64,000 bases of DNA from Bosea sp. (in: a-proteobacteria) (GTDB lineage Bacteria > Pseudomonadota > Alphaproteobacteria > Rhizobiales > Beijerinckiaceae). The stretch spans positions 2,418,501-2,482,500 of the forward strand of contig NZ_JAMLIX010000001.1 in assembly GCF_023953965.1 (NCBI RefSeq), given 5' to 3'. The position numbers and the translations under genes are program-made. Below are positions 16,219 to 24,267 of the stretch, piece by piece. The notes beneath the pieces were generated by a model. It made no database searches, had not been told where the DNA came from, and saw only the letters and a list, made by a program, of their open reading frames with translations. Numbering within the stretch: position 1 is the stretch's first letter; each line of letters starts with the position of its first letter.

Positions 16219-17346
16219 TCAATCCGTCGGCGCGGCGCGCGCCATCAGCGCGTCCATGTCGATGAAATGGCCGGCGCGGTCGCGTTTGGCGGCGAGATAG
16301 CGGATATTATGGGCGGTCGGACGGCCGAGCACGCGCCGGCTCGCCGCCACCTCGAGCCCGGCCGCCTCGATCGCGCCGATCTTCTGCGGGTTGTTGGTCA
16401 GCGCCACGACGCGCGACACGCCGAGCTCCTTCAGCATGGTCGCGGCGAAATCGAAATGGCGCTGGTCGAGGTCGAAGCCCAGCACCTCGTCGGCGTCATA
16501 GGTGTCCCAGCCCTGGCTCTGCAGCCTGTAGGCGCGCATCTTGTTGGAGATGCCGTTGCCGCGGCCTTCCTGGTCGAGATAGAGCAGGATGCCGCCGCCG
16601 TTCTCCGCCATCCAGCGCACGGTCTCGCGCAGCTGGTCGCCGCAATCGCATTTCAGCGAGCCGAAGAGGTCCCCGGTCAGGCAGGCCGAGTGCAGGCGCA
16701 CCGGTACCGGCGCCGTCAGATCGGGCTTGCCGACGACGATCGCGACCTGGTCGCGCAAGCCCTCGCCGCCGCGGAAGACGACGAATTCGGTCTCGGGCGC
16801 GCCGTCCAGCGGCACCGGCGCGCGGCCGACGATCTTCAGCGTCGCGGCCTGCTCGGCGCGGTAGCCGCCGATGGCCGCGATCCCGACCTCGACGAGAGGC
16901 TCGGCGGCGACGGCCTCAGCGCTCACCGGCACGAGGATCACGGCCGGCAGCACGAGCGACAGCCGCGCCAGCTCGAGCGCCGCCTCGTCGAGGGGGCGGG
17001 CCGGCGCGACGGGTGCGTCCATGCGGCCGTCGAGCTTGAAGGCGAGCGCCTCGATGCGGGCGGGGTCGATTGCGGGAAGCGCGAAGACGCCGGTTTCCAG
17101 GCGTCCTTTGGCGCCGAGACGGCGCAGGCGCGCGGCGCTGAGCACCAGATGCCCCCGGCCCTTGGCCAGAGCATCGAAGCGCCTACCGAGATCGTCCCCG
17201 GCGAGCTCGGCGGAGAGCGCGAGCGCGAGCCGCTCCCCATCGCGCAGCAGAACCGGCCGACCGGCCCGAAACTCGGCGATCGCCCGCTCGACCTTCACGA
17301 GATCCGTCTGGAGGGAAGCGCCGAAGAGCGTACGCGACTCAGGCAT
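16219..17346 (-). CDS. ribA: GTP cyclohydrolase II (RibA) with degenerate N-terminal DHBP-synthase-like region
   Basis: A 375-residue protein. The C-terminal ~200 residues are a complete GTP cyclohydrolase II: zinc cysteines in HSACLTGDLFGSLKCDCGDQ, the DQEGRGNG active-site loop and LTNNPQKIGA. It opens GTP to the pyrimidine precursor of riboflavin. The N-terminal ~170 residues keep the outline of a DHBP synthase (VERAIAEFRAGRPVLLRDGE) but lack the acidic DxEDRENEG catalytic loop, so that activity should be absent. The start at 17346 (MPESRTLF) is chosen because the extra upstream codons are not family-like. It is close to the pterin-fold operon but separated by a plus-strand cytochrome gene. 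Confidence 0.9.
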   Translation of the reverse strand: MPESRTLFGASLQTDLVKVERAIAEFRAGRPVLLRDGERLALALSAELAGDDLGRRFDALAKGRGHLVLSAARLRRLGAKGRLETGVFALPAIDPARIEALAFKLDGRMDAPVAPARPLDEAALELARLSLVLPAVILVPVSAEAVAAEPLVEVGIAAIGGYRAEQAATLKIVGRAPVPLDGAPETEFVVFRGGEGLRDQVAIVVGKPDLTAPVPVRLHSACLTGDLFGSLKCDCGDQLRETVRWMAENGGGILLYLDQEGRGNGISNKMRAYRLQSQGWDTYDADEVLGFDLDQRHFDFAATMLKELGVSRVVALTNNPQKIGAIEAAGLEVAASRRVLGRPTAHNIRYLAAKRDRAGHFIDMDALMARAAPTD

Positions 17347-17560
17347 TGAAAGGTCCGTCAGATTGGGCTGGTGGCCGGGGCATTCAGGGCACCACCGCTT
17401 ATGGATATAGAGCCTTGCGGCCCGCTCTGCCAGCAACGTGGCCGGCATGGCGCAGGTTCCATGATCAAAACCACGTCAGGACGCAGCGGCCGGCGGGGCG
17501 CGGGGAGAAAAGCCGCGAAGCGTGACGCAAGCCCTATGGGCGCGGATGCTTGAACGTGAG

Positions 17561-18163
17561 ATGAATACCGCTCCAGCGACGGGACCAGGAGGCTTTCCGG
17601 TGGAACAGGGGACCACTGCAACCCGTGTCTACAGCCCGCTCGCCCGCGCGCTGCACTGGATCACGGTCGTCGCGGTCTTCGTGATGATCCCGGCCGGGCT
17701 CACCATGAGCTATCGCGGCAATGTGCTGGATATCTGGGACGGGCTGACGAACGGGCTCTACAGCCTGCACAAGCTCCTCGGCTTCCTGCTGCTGTGGCTG
17801 ACGGCCGGGCGGCTCGTCTATCGCCTGCTGCACGGCGCGCCGCCGGACGAGCCGACGCTGCCCTGGTGGCAGAAGGCGGCCGCGCATCTGGTGCACTGGC
17901 TGCTCTACGGGCTGCTCATCGTCGTGCCGCTGTCGGGCTGGATCGGGGTTTCGCTGTTTCCGGCGCTGACGGTCTTCGATCTGTTCGACCTGCCGGCGCT
18001 GGCGAAGCCCGATGAGGAGGCCGCCAAACGCGTGCTCGGCCGGCATGGCAAGCTCGCGCTGGCGCTGGGCGCGCTCACTCTGCTGCATATCGCCGCCGCG
18101 CTGCATCATCGCCTCGTCCTCAGGGACGGGGTGATGCGGCGGATGTGGCCCGGATCGAAATAG
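17561..18163 (+). CDS. Cytochrome b561-type membrane protein
   Basis: About 200 residues with four membrane helices carrying the haem-ligand histidines expected of bacterial cytochrome b561: LARALHWITV (helix 1), YSLHKLLGF (helix 2), HLVHWLLYG (helix 3) and LLHIAAALHHR (helix 4). It binds two b haems and transfers electrons between quinol and a periplasmic or membrane partner, sometimes relieving superoxide. The start is uncertain: in-frame GTG 17522, ATG 17546 and ATG 17561 all lack a good ribosome site; I used the last. Confidence 0.85.
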   Translation: MNTAPATGPGGFPVEQGTTATRVYSPLARALHWITVVAVFVMIPAGLTMSYRGNVLDIWDGLTNGLYSLHKLLGFLLLWLTAGRLVYRLLHGAPPDEPTLPWWQKAAAHLVHWLLYGLLIVVPLSGWIGVSLFPALTVFDLFDLPALAKPDEEAAKRVLGRHGKLALALGALTLLHIAAALHHRLVLRDGVMRRMWPGSK

Positions 18164-18171
18164 GCACTCGC

Positions 18172-19014
18172 TCAGACCGGCCGCGCCCAGAGATCCTGAT
18201 GGCCGATCAGTGCCGATTGCGCCTTGCGGCGCGCGGCGAGCCAGCCTGAGACCGTGTCCGCGTCGAGGCGCCCGGTTTCGCCGGCCGCCGCGGCGATGCC
18301 TTGCGCCAGCGCCTCCAGCAGGGGCCGGCGAAAGGCATCGAGCAGCCAGGCGCTGTCGCCGCTCGAGACGGCGAAGCCGGATTTGCGGAAGGCTTCCGCC
18401 ATGATCTCGTGAGCCTCCGGGCCGGCGGCGGGGCCAAAACCCTTGTCGCCGTGCTGATGGTCGTCGAAGGCGGCATGGATGCCGGCATCGGCCGAATGCT
18501 CCGGCTGCCAGCTCTCGCGGCCGTCATAGGTGAGCGCGGCGTAGAGCGGCAGGCACTGGCTCGTCAGCGCCGCGACGAAGCGCTCGATCCAGCGCTTCGA
18601 GGCGAGATCGAAGAGGGCGGCGGCCGTGACCAGATCGGGCCGCCAGCCCAGCACCCAGTCGAGATCCTTGTCCAGATCGACCTTGCGGGTGTCGACCGTG
18701 ATCGTCTTGTCGCCCTTGGCGAGCACCAGTTCCTCGCCCTGCTCGCGCGCCTCGTCGGCCCAGGCCTCAAGACGCGTGCGGGCGAGAGCCAGGAGCCCGG
18801 CATCGTGGTCGACCAGCGTCCAGTGCTGGCGGTCGGGCAGGGCGGCGCAGGCCGCGCGCAGGTTGGAGCCGGCGCCGCAGCCGAGATCCAGCACCGAGAG
18901 CGAGGCACTGCCCGCGAAATAGCCGCCGACGGCGGCGAGGACCTGCGGGTTGCGCGCCGCGTGGTCGGCCGGCTCGCGCAAGGCGAGCCATTCCGGAGAG
19001 AAACCAGCCATCAT
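18172..19014 (-). CDS. Class I SAM-dependent methyltransferase
   Basis: A 280-residue protein with the SAM-binding motif I VLDLGCGAGSN (~41-51), motif II acidic turn (WTLVDHDAGLLALA) and motif III WVLGWRPDLVTAAALFDL. The remaining sequence is not that of a tRNA, rRNA or ubiquinone methyltransferase I recognise; a small-molecule substrate is likely. ATG at 19014 overlaps the upstream glycosyltransferase stop by 4 bp. It is the last gene of the four-gene operon dehydrogenase, pterin-fold protein, glycosyltransferase, methyltransferase, so it probably tailors the same product. Confidence 0.82.
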   Translation of the reverse strand: MMAGFSPEWLALREPADHAARNPQVLAAVGGYFAGSASLSVLDLGCGAGSNLRAACAALPDRQHWTLVDHDAGLLALARTRLEAWADEAREQGEELVLAKGDKTITVDTRKVDLDKDLDWVLGWRPDLVTAAALFDLASKRWIERFVAALTSQCLPLYAALTYDGRESWQPEHSADAGIHAAFDDHQHGDKGFGPAAGPEAHEIMAEAFRKSGFAVSSGDSAWLLDAFRRPLLEALAQGIAAAAGETGRLDADTVSGWLAARRKAQSALIGHQDLWARPV

Positions 19015-20072
19015 CCTACCTTTCGGCCGCCGTCGCACAGACAGGCCGCGGCGACGATGCGCGCGGTCTCGTCCCAGCGCGGCAGAGCGCCGGCCGCGGC
19101 CCATGCGGCATCGGCACGCTGCCGACGCTCAGCCGGCGCATCAATCAGGCTTGCGAGCGCCTTGGCAAGTGCCGCTGCGTCACCGGGCGGAACCTTGAGG
19201 GCGGCGGCATCGGGCAGGGCTTCTGCGCCGGCCCCGCTCAGCGTCGTGACGACCGGCAGGCCGCGCGCCAGCGCCTCCGTCAGCACCATGCCGTAGCCTT
19301 CATAGAGCGAGGGCATCACGAAAACATCGGCCTCGGCATAAAAACGCCGGAGCGTATCGGCGCCGACGCTGCCGGCGAGCCGGATGCGCTCGGCCAGCCC
19401 GGCAGCGGCGATCCGGCGATCGAGGTCCCCGGCCGCCTGTGGATCATGATCGGGCGAACCGGCGATGGTCAGGGTCCATGGCCGGTCCCGGATGGCGGAA
19501 AGCGCCGTGACGAGGATGTCGTAGCCCTTGCGGGGAATGAGCGCGCCGACGGCGAGCAGGCGCGCAGGGCCGTCGCCGGCCGGCGTCGCGCGGCTCGCCG
19601 GCTCGGTGCCGGGAACGGCCACGATGACGGCGCCCGACGCGACGCCATACTCCGCCACGAGAACGTCGCGCGTGGCCGGACCGGTGACGATAACGGCGCG
19701 CGCATGCTTCAGCGCCAGCCTCTCGGTCCGGCGCAGGAGGGCGGCCTGGTCGGGGCCGAGCCCGGTCTCCAGCGCCAGCGGATGGTGGACGAGCGCGACG
19801 AGGCGTGCGGAGAACCGCACGGCGAGCGCTTCGGGGAAGGCGCCGAAGGCGAGGCCGTCGACCAGCAGCATCTCGTCCCCGGCGATCCCGGCGAGAAGCT
19901 GCTGCGTCCTCGCCAGGTCCTGCGGCGTCGGGGCGGGGAAGGAGCCGGGCAAGGCGAGATGCCGGGCCGCGACACCGGCCTTGCGCCATTCGCGCAGCAG
20001 GTGCCGGTCGTAGGCATAGCCGCCGGTCGGCGCGTCGATATCGCCGGGGATGGCGAAGACGATGCCGCTCAC
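19011..20072 (-). CDS. GT4-type glycosyltransferase
   Basis: A 353-residue GT-B fold retaining glycosyltransferase. The N-terminal half carries the acceptor-side GGYAYDRHLLREW; the C-terminal half carries the donor site RLLAVGALIPRKGYDIL and the EX7E motif in LYEGYGMVLTEALARG. It uses a nucleotide sugar; neither sugar nor acceptor is evident. Overlaps of 4 bp with both neighbours show it belongs to the dehydrogenase to methyltransferase operon. It lacks any membrane segment, so a soluble or peripheral acceptor is likely. Confidence 0.87.
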   Translation of the reverse strand: MSGIVFAIPGDIDAPTGGYAYDRHLLREWRKAGVAARHLALPGSFPAPTPQDLARTQQLLAGIAGDEMLLVDGLAFGAFPEALAVRFSARLVALVHHPLALETGLGPDQAALLRRTERLALKHARAVIVTGPATRDVLVAEYGVASGAVIVAVPGTEPASRATPAGDGPARLLAVGALIPRKGYDILVTALSAIRDRPWTLTIAGSPDHDPQAAGDLDRRIAAAGLAERIRLAGSVGADTLRRFYAEADVFVMPSLYEGYGMVLTEALARGLPVVTTLSGAGAEALPDAAALKVPPGDAAALAKALASLIDAPAERRQRADAAWAAAGALPRWDETARIVAAACLCDGGRKVG

Positions 20073-20470
20073 GCCGGGGCGCCCTCGTAGCTGGCACGGG
20101 CGAGATCGGTCTCGTGGAGGGTGACGCGGATGCGGGCGAGGCTTGCGCCGTCGGCGCCGAGCGCGCCGGATTTCGCAGCTGCCGCCATCGCGTCGAAGAT
20201 GTGCTTGCAGAGGAATTCGGTGGTGGTCAGCACGCCGGCGAATTGCGGCAGGGCATCGAGGTCCTGATAGTTTAGCGGCTTCAGCGTCCGGCCGAGAATG
20301 TCGAGCGCGGCGCCGATGTCGACGACGACATTGTGCCGGTTCAGCGTCTCGCGGAAGAAGGCGACGTCGACCACGAAGGTCGCGCCGTGCGGGTTCTGCG
20401 CCGGGCCGAAGAAGGGATCGGGCAGGGAATGGCCGATCATGATGCGGTCGCGGACTTCGACGGAATACAT
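20069..20470 (-). CDS. 6-pyruvoyl-tetrahydropterin synthase/QueD-fold protein with altered active site
   Basis: A 133-residue T-fold protein of the PTPS/QueD family, recognisable from IMIGHSLPDPF, VVVDIGAALD, TTTEFLCKHIFD and the C-terminal pterin-anchoring HETDLARASYEG (E120). Comparison with E. coli QueD shows several losses: one of the three zinc histidines is Ala (HGA at 28-30, normally HGH), no Cys occurs where the catalytic Cys precedes it, and the catalytic Asp-His pair (LDH) is Asn-Tyr (N67-Y68). The protein therefore probably does not make 6-carboxy- or 6-pyruvoyl-pterin by the known mechanism. It sits in an operon with a dehydrogenase (21-bp gap) and a glycosyltransferase (overlap). 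Confidence 0.85.
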   Translation of the reverse strand: MYSVEVRDRIMIGHSLPDPFFGPAQNPHGATFVVDVAFFRETLNRHNVVVDIGAALDILGRTLKPLNYQDLDALPQFAGVLTTTEFLCKHIFDAMAAAAKSGALGADGASLARIRVTLHETDLARASYEGAPA

Positions 20471-20491
20471 GCGATCTCCCGGAAATGCCGG

Positions 20492-21511
20492 TCAGGGGCG
20501 CGCTTCATAGCAAATCGCGGCGGTCAGGCCAGCCGCGCCGGGCGCCAGCAGTTCAGGCAGGCGCCGCGGCAGGTCGTGGAAGGCGACCTCGTCGGTGATC
20601 AGCGCATCGAGCCGCTCGTCGGTGAGCAGCGCCATCGCGGCCCGCGCCCGGCGGGCGTGATCCCAGCGTGCGCGGCGCGACGGCGCGACCATGCCGACCT
20701 GCGAGGCGACGAGCGCAAGGCGCCGCGCATGGAAGGCGCCGCCGAGCGGGGCCGGTACCGTTCCTTCGCCGTACCAGCTCAGCTCGACGATGCGGGCCTC
20801 CTGCCCGGCGCAGCCGATCGCGGTTAAGAGGCCGGCGGCGCTGGCGCTGGCGTGGAAGACGATATCAGCGTCCAAGGGCGCTGCCCGCGGCAAGGCGAAG
20901 CCGAGGCCGAGCCGGGCCGCGAGCGCCTGCCGGGACGGCTCGATATCGACGAGCGTGACCTCGGCGCCGGGCAGGCGGGCGGCGAGCCAGCCGGTCAGCA
21001 GGCCCAGCGTGCCGCCGCCGACGATCACGATCCTGTCAGCAGGGCCGGAGCCGGCGTCCCAATGGGCGTTGAGCGCGGTCTCCAGATTGGCGGCGAGGAT
21101 GGCGCGCCGGGCGGGAACCGCCTCCGGCACCGGGACCAGGTTTTCGCGCGGGACGACGAAACGCTCCTGATGCGGATGGAGGCAGAAGACGACGCGGCCG
21201 AGCATGTCGCGCGGGCCTGAATCCACGCGGCCGACGGCGCAATAGCCGTATTTGACGGGGAAAGGGAAGCCGCCCTCCTGAAACGGCGCGCGCATGCGCC
21301 CGTGCTCGGAAGCCGGCACGCGGCCTTCGAAGACCAGCCGTTCGGTGCCCCGGCTGATCCCGCTCCACAGGGTGGTGACGCGGCAATCCTGCGGCCCGAG
21401 GGCGGGCAGGGAGACCTCATTCAGGTGGCATTCACGGGGCGCTGCATACCACAGCGCCAGAGCCCTTGCCCTGCCGTCACCCGCCGTTGCAGATTCCGGC
21501 TCCCGCGCCAT
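20492..21511 (-). CDS. Zinc-free MDR-family dehydrogenase, BchC-like
   Basis: A 339-residue medium-chain dehydrogenase/reductase. The Rossmann part has IVIVGGGTLGLLTGWLAARL and an acidic residue ending the second strand (LVDIEPSRQ), favouring NAD. In the catalytic domain the usual Cys of YSGICGSD is Ser (WSGISRGTE, ~49-57) and the GHE motif is KYGYCAVG, so the catalytic zinc is probably absent; this SGIS-GTE pattern is seen in BchC, the bacteriochlorophyllide dehydrogenase. No photosynthesis genes are nearby. It opens the four-gene minus operon; ATG 21511 has GGAGG about 10 nt upstream and lies only 37 bp from the divergent opgH start. Confidence 0.8.
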   Translation of the reverse strand: MAREPESATAGDGRARALALWYAAPRECHLNEVSLPALGPQDCRVTTLWSGISRGTERLVFEGRVPASEHGRMRAPFQEGGFPFPVKYGYCAVGRVDSGPRDMLGRVVFCLHPHQERFVVPRENLVPVPEAVPARRAILAANLETALNAHWDAGSGPADRIVIVGGGTLGLLTGWLAARLPGAEVTLVDIEPSRQALAARLGLGFALPRAAPLDADIVFHASASAAGLLTAIGCAGQEARIVELSWYGEGTVPAPLGGAFHARRLALVASQVGMVAPSRRARWDHARRARAAMALLTDERLDALITDEVAFHDLPRRLPELLAPGAAGLTAAICYEARP

Positions 21512-21548
21512 CCTGCCGATCCCTCCGTTCGAGCCTGTCTGCGTTTCC

Positions 21549-23372
21549 ATGACAGAGACCGCCATGAACCAGCATTCCGCTCCGACCACGTTCCGGCGGG
21601 CGGCGCAAGAGGTTGTGCCGGGCGGCATGACGCCGGCCGGGCTGCAGGGGCAAACCACGCTGCGCCGCCGGCGGTTCCTCGTGCTGGCGCTGAACCTCGT
21701 CACGCTCGCGGCGCTGCTCGCCGCGCTTGCGCAGGTGCTCGGCGCCGGGGGCTGGAGCGTTGCGGACGGGGTGATCCTCGTCGCCTTCCTGGTCGCGGCG
21801 CCCTGGAGCGTGCTCGGCTTCTGGAACGCGGCGATCGGCTTCTGGCTCCTGCACGGCAGGGCGCAGGGGCTGCGCGCGGCCGCGCCCTTCGCCGTGGCGG
21901 CCGAGGCGGCGGCGCCTTTCGCGCTGCGCACCGCCGTGCTGATGACACTGCGCAACGAGGACCCGGGGCGGGCCTTCCGCCGGCTTAGAGCCGTCAAGGA
22001 CAGCCTCGACGCGACCGGCGAGGGCGTCTGGTTCGATTATTTCGTGCTGTCCGACACCAACGACCCGGCGGTCGCCCGCGCGGAGGAGGAGCTGGCCGCG
22101 GCCTGGGCGCGCGAGATCGGCGAGCCGGCGCGGCTGAACTATCGCCGCCGCGGCGACAATGCCGGCTTCAAGGCCGGCAATCTCCGCGATTTCTGCGAGC
22201 GCTGGGGCGAGCGCTACGCCCTGATGCTGCCGCTCGACGCCGACAGCGTGATGGCGGGCGAAACGATCCTCGCCATGGCCCGCATGATGCAGGCCCATCC
22301 CAGGCTCGGGATCCTGCAGAGCCTCGTGGTCGGCATGCCGAGCCGCTCCGCCTTCGCCCGGATCTTCCAGTTCGGCATGCGCCACGGCATGCGCTCCTAC
22401 ACGATGGGTGCGGCCTGGTGGAGCGGCGATTGCGGGCCGTTCTGGGGGCACAATGCGCTGGTCAGGATCGCGCCGTTCCGCGAGCATTGCCATCTTCCGG
22501 TGCTGCCGGGCGGCCCGCCGCTCGGCGGAGCGGTGATGAGCCATGACCAGGTCGAGGCGGTGCTGATGCGCCGGGCCGGCTACGAGGTGCGCGTGCTGCC
22601 GGTCGAGGGCGGCAGCTTCGAGGAAAACCCGCCGACCATGCTCGATTTCACCAGGCGCGAACTGCGCTGGTGCCTGGGCAACCTGCAATATCTCAAACTG
22701 CTCAATCTGCCGGGCTTGGAGCCGATGAGCCGTTTCCAGCTGGTCTGGGCGATCCTGATGTTCCTCGCTCTGCCGGCCTGGACGCTGATGATCGCGCTCC
22801 TGCCGCTCAAGGCGTTCGAGGACCGCGCGATCGCCGATTATCCGGCCGGGCTCGCCATCGGGCTCTATCTCCTGTTCCTGACGATGCATCTGGCGCCGAA
22901 GCTCGCCGGTTTCGCCGATGTCCTGATGACGCGCGGCGCCGTTCCGAGCTATGGCGGGGGCTTGCGCTTCCTCGTCTCGGCGGTGATCGAGACCGTCTTT
23001 TCCTTCCTGCAAGGGGCGGTGTCGAGCTTTCGGACGACGCTGTTCATGGTCGGGCTTGCCTTCGGGCGGGCGCGGATCGACTGGAACGGGCAGGCGCGCG
23101 ACGCCCATGCCCTGTCCTTCGCGAGCGCCTTTTCGGGCCTGTGGCCGCATCTGCTGTTCGGGATCTACCTCGCTGTCACGCTGGGCCTGACGGCACCGGC
23201 GGTGCTGGTCTGGTCGCTGCCGCTGACCGCCGGCTATGGGCTGGCGATCCCCTTCGCCATGCTGACGGCCTCGCCTGGCTTCGGAGCCTGGCTCGCGCGG
23301 CGCGGGCTCTGCAGCATCCCGGAGGATGTCGCGCTGCCGCCGGTGCTGGCCGCGATCCGGGAGGAGCGGTGA
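21549..23372 (+). CDS. opgH: Glucans biosynthesis glucosyltransferase OpgH (MdoH)
   Basis: About 607 residues: two N-terminal membrane helices, a large GT2 domain and several C-terminal helices. Seen are VLMTLRNEDPGRAFRRL, the donor-binding DADS (LPLDADSVMAG), SHDQVEAVLMRRAGY with the acid-base region, and RRELRW (the QxxRW-like site), all as in OpgH. The enzyme builds the beta-1,2-linked backbone of osmoregulated periplasmic glucans from UDP-glucose. No opgG is adjacent, unlike the enteric opgGH operon. Starts at 21549, 21564 and 21627 are possible; all lack a strong ribosome site. Confidence 0.9.
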   Translation: MTETAMNQHSAPTTFRRAAQEVVPGGMTPAGLQGQTTLRRRRFLVLALNLVTLAALLAALAQVLGAGGWSVADGVILVAFLVAAPWSVLGFWNAAIGFWLLHGRAQGLRAAAPFAVAAEAAAPFALRTAVLMTLRNEDPGRAFRRLRAVKDSLDATGEGVWFDYFVLSDTNDPAVARAEEELAAAWAREIGEPARLNYRRRGDNAGFKAGNLRDFCERWGERYALMLPLDADSVMAGETILAMARMMQAHPRLGILQSLVVGMPSRSAFARIFQFGMRHGMRSYTMGAAWWSGDCGPFWGHNALVRIAPFREHCHLPVLPGGPPLGGAVMSHDQVEAVLMRRAGYEVRVLPVEGGSFEENPPTMLDFTRRELRWCLGNLQYLKLLNLPGLEPMSRFQLVWAILMFLALPAWTLMIALLPLKAFEDRAIADYPAGLAIGLYLLFLTMHLAPKLAGFADVLMTRGAVPSYGGGLRFLVSAVIETVFSFLQGAVSSFRTTLFMVGLAFGRARIDWNGQARDAHALSFASAFSGLWPHLLFGIYLAVTLGLTAPAVLVWSLPLTAGYGLAIPFAMLTASPGFGAWLARRGLCSIPEDVALPPVLAAIREER

Positions 23373-23487
23373 GGGCAGCCGCGTTTCCGGCGGAACGCAT
23401 CCCCTTCCTGCGGCGTTTGGCCATGACGCGGCCGGCGCATCGGTTTAGACTCCGTCCCGACCGATACCCCAGCCCACAGAGAGCCCC

Positions 23488-24267
23488 ATGCCGCGTTTCG
23501 CCGCCAATCTGTCGATGATGTTCACCGAATGGTCGTTCCTCGATCGCTTCAAGGCGGCGGCCGAGGCGGGTTTCGAGGCGGTCGAGTTCCTGTTTCCTTA
23601 CGAGCATACGCCCGAGCAGGTGGGGCTTGCGCTGACCGGCGGCGAGCTCACCCAGGCGCTCTACAACCTGCCGCCGGGCGACTGGGCCCAAGGCGAGCGC
23701 GGCCTTGCGGCGCTTCCCGGGCGCGAGGACGAGTTCAGGGCCTCGGTCGACACCGCGCTGGCCTATGTCCACGAGACCGGGGTCAAGCGCCTGCACATGA
23801 TGGCGGGGCTCGCCGCCGCCGCCGATCCGGCCGCGCAGGAGGCCTATCGCGCCGCGCTGGCCTATGCTGCCGACAGGCTCGGCGAGCATGGCATCGACCT
23901 CCTGCTGGAGCCGATCAACGGCAAGGACATGCCGGGCTATTTCCTCAATGATTTCGACCAGGCGGCGGCCTTCGTGCGCGAAGCCGGCCGGCCGAACGTC
24001 CGGCTGCAGTTCGACATGTATCATTGCGAGCTGATCCATGGCGACGTGCCCGCGCGGCTGAAGGCGCTCTATCCGCTCGTCGGCCATGTCCAGATCGCGA
24101 GCGCCGCCGGCCGGCACGAGCCGGACGCCGCGGGGCCGGACTATCCGAGCCTCTTCGCCTTGCTCGACACGCTGGGCTATGACGGCTTCGTCGGCTGCGA
24201 ATACCGGCCGGCGCATGGCACGCTCGAGGGGCTCGGCTGGTTCGCGCCCTGGCGAAAGCCGCTCTGA
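23488..24267 (+). CDS. hyi: Hydroxypyruvate isomerase family protein
   Basis: A 259-residue TIM-barrel enzyme of the Hyi/OtnI family: FAANLSMMFTEW at the start, LLEPINGKDMPGYFLN with a metal-binding Glu, QFDMYHCELIHGD and GCEYRPAHGTLEGLGW at the end. It interconverts hydroxypyruvate and tartronate semialdehyde, or the closely related 2-oxo-tetronate pair; sequence alone does not separate these. Its stop overlaps the glucokinase start by one base, suggesting a joint carbon operon. Confidence 0.88.
   Translation: MPRFAANLSMMFTEWSFLDRFKAAAEAGFEAVEFLFPYEHTPEQVGLALTGGELTQALYNLPPGDWAQGERGLAALPGREDEFRASVDTALAYVHETGVKRLHMMAGLAAAADPAAQEAYRAALAYAADRLGEHGIDLLLEPINGKDMPGYFLNDFDQAAAFVREAGRPNVRLQFDMYHCELIHGDVPARLKALYPLVGHVQIASAAGRHEPDAAGPDYPSLFALLDTLGYDGFVGCEYRPAHGTLEGLGWFAPWRKPL

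Noticed and set aside
20070..20470. Annotating the pterin-fold gene as queD
   Set aside because: Catalytic and zinc residues differ and no other queuosine gene is nearby.
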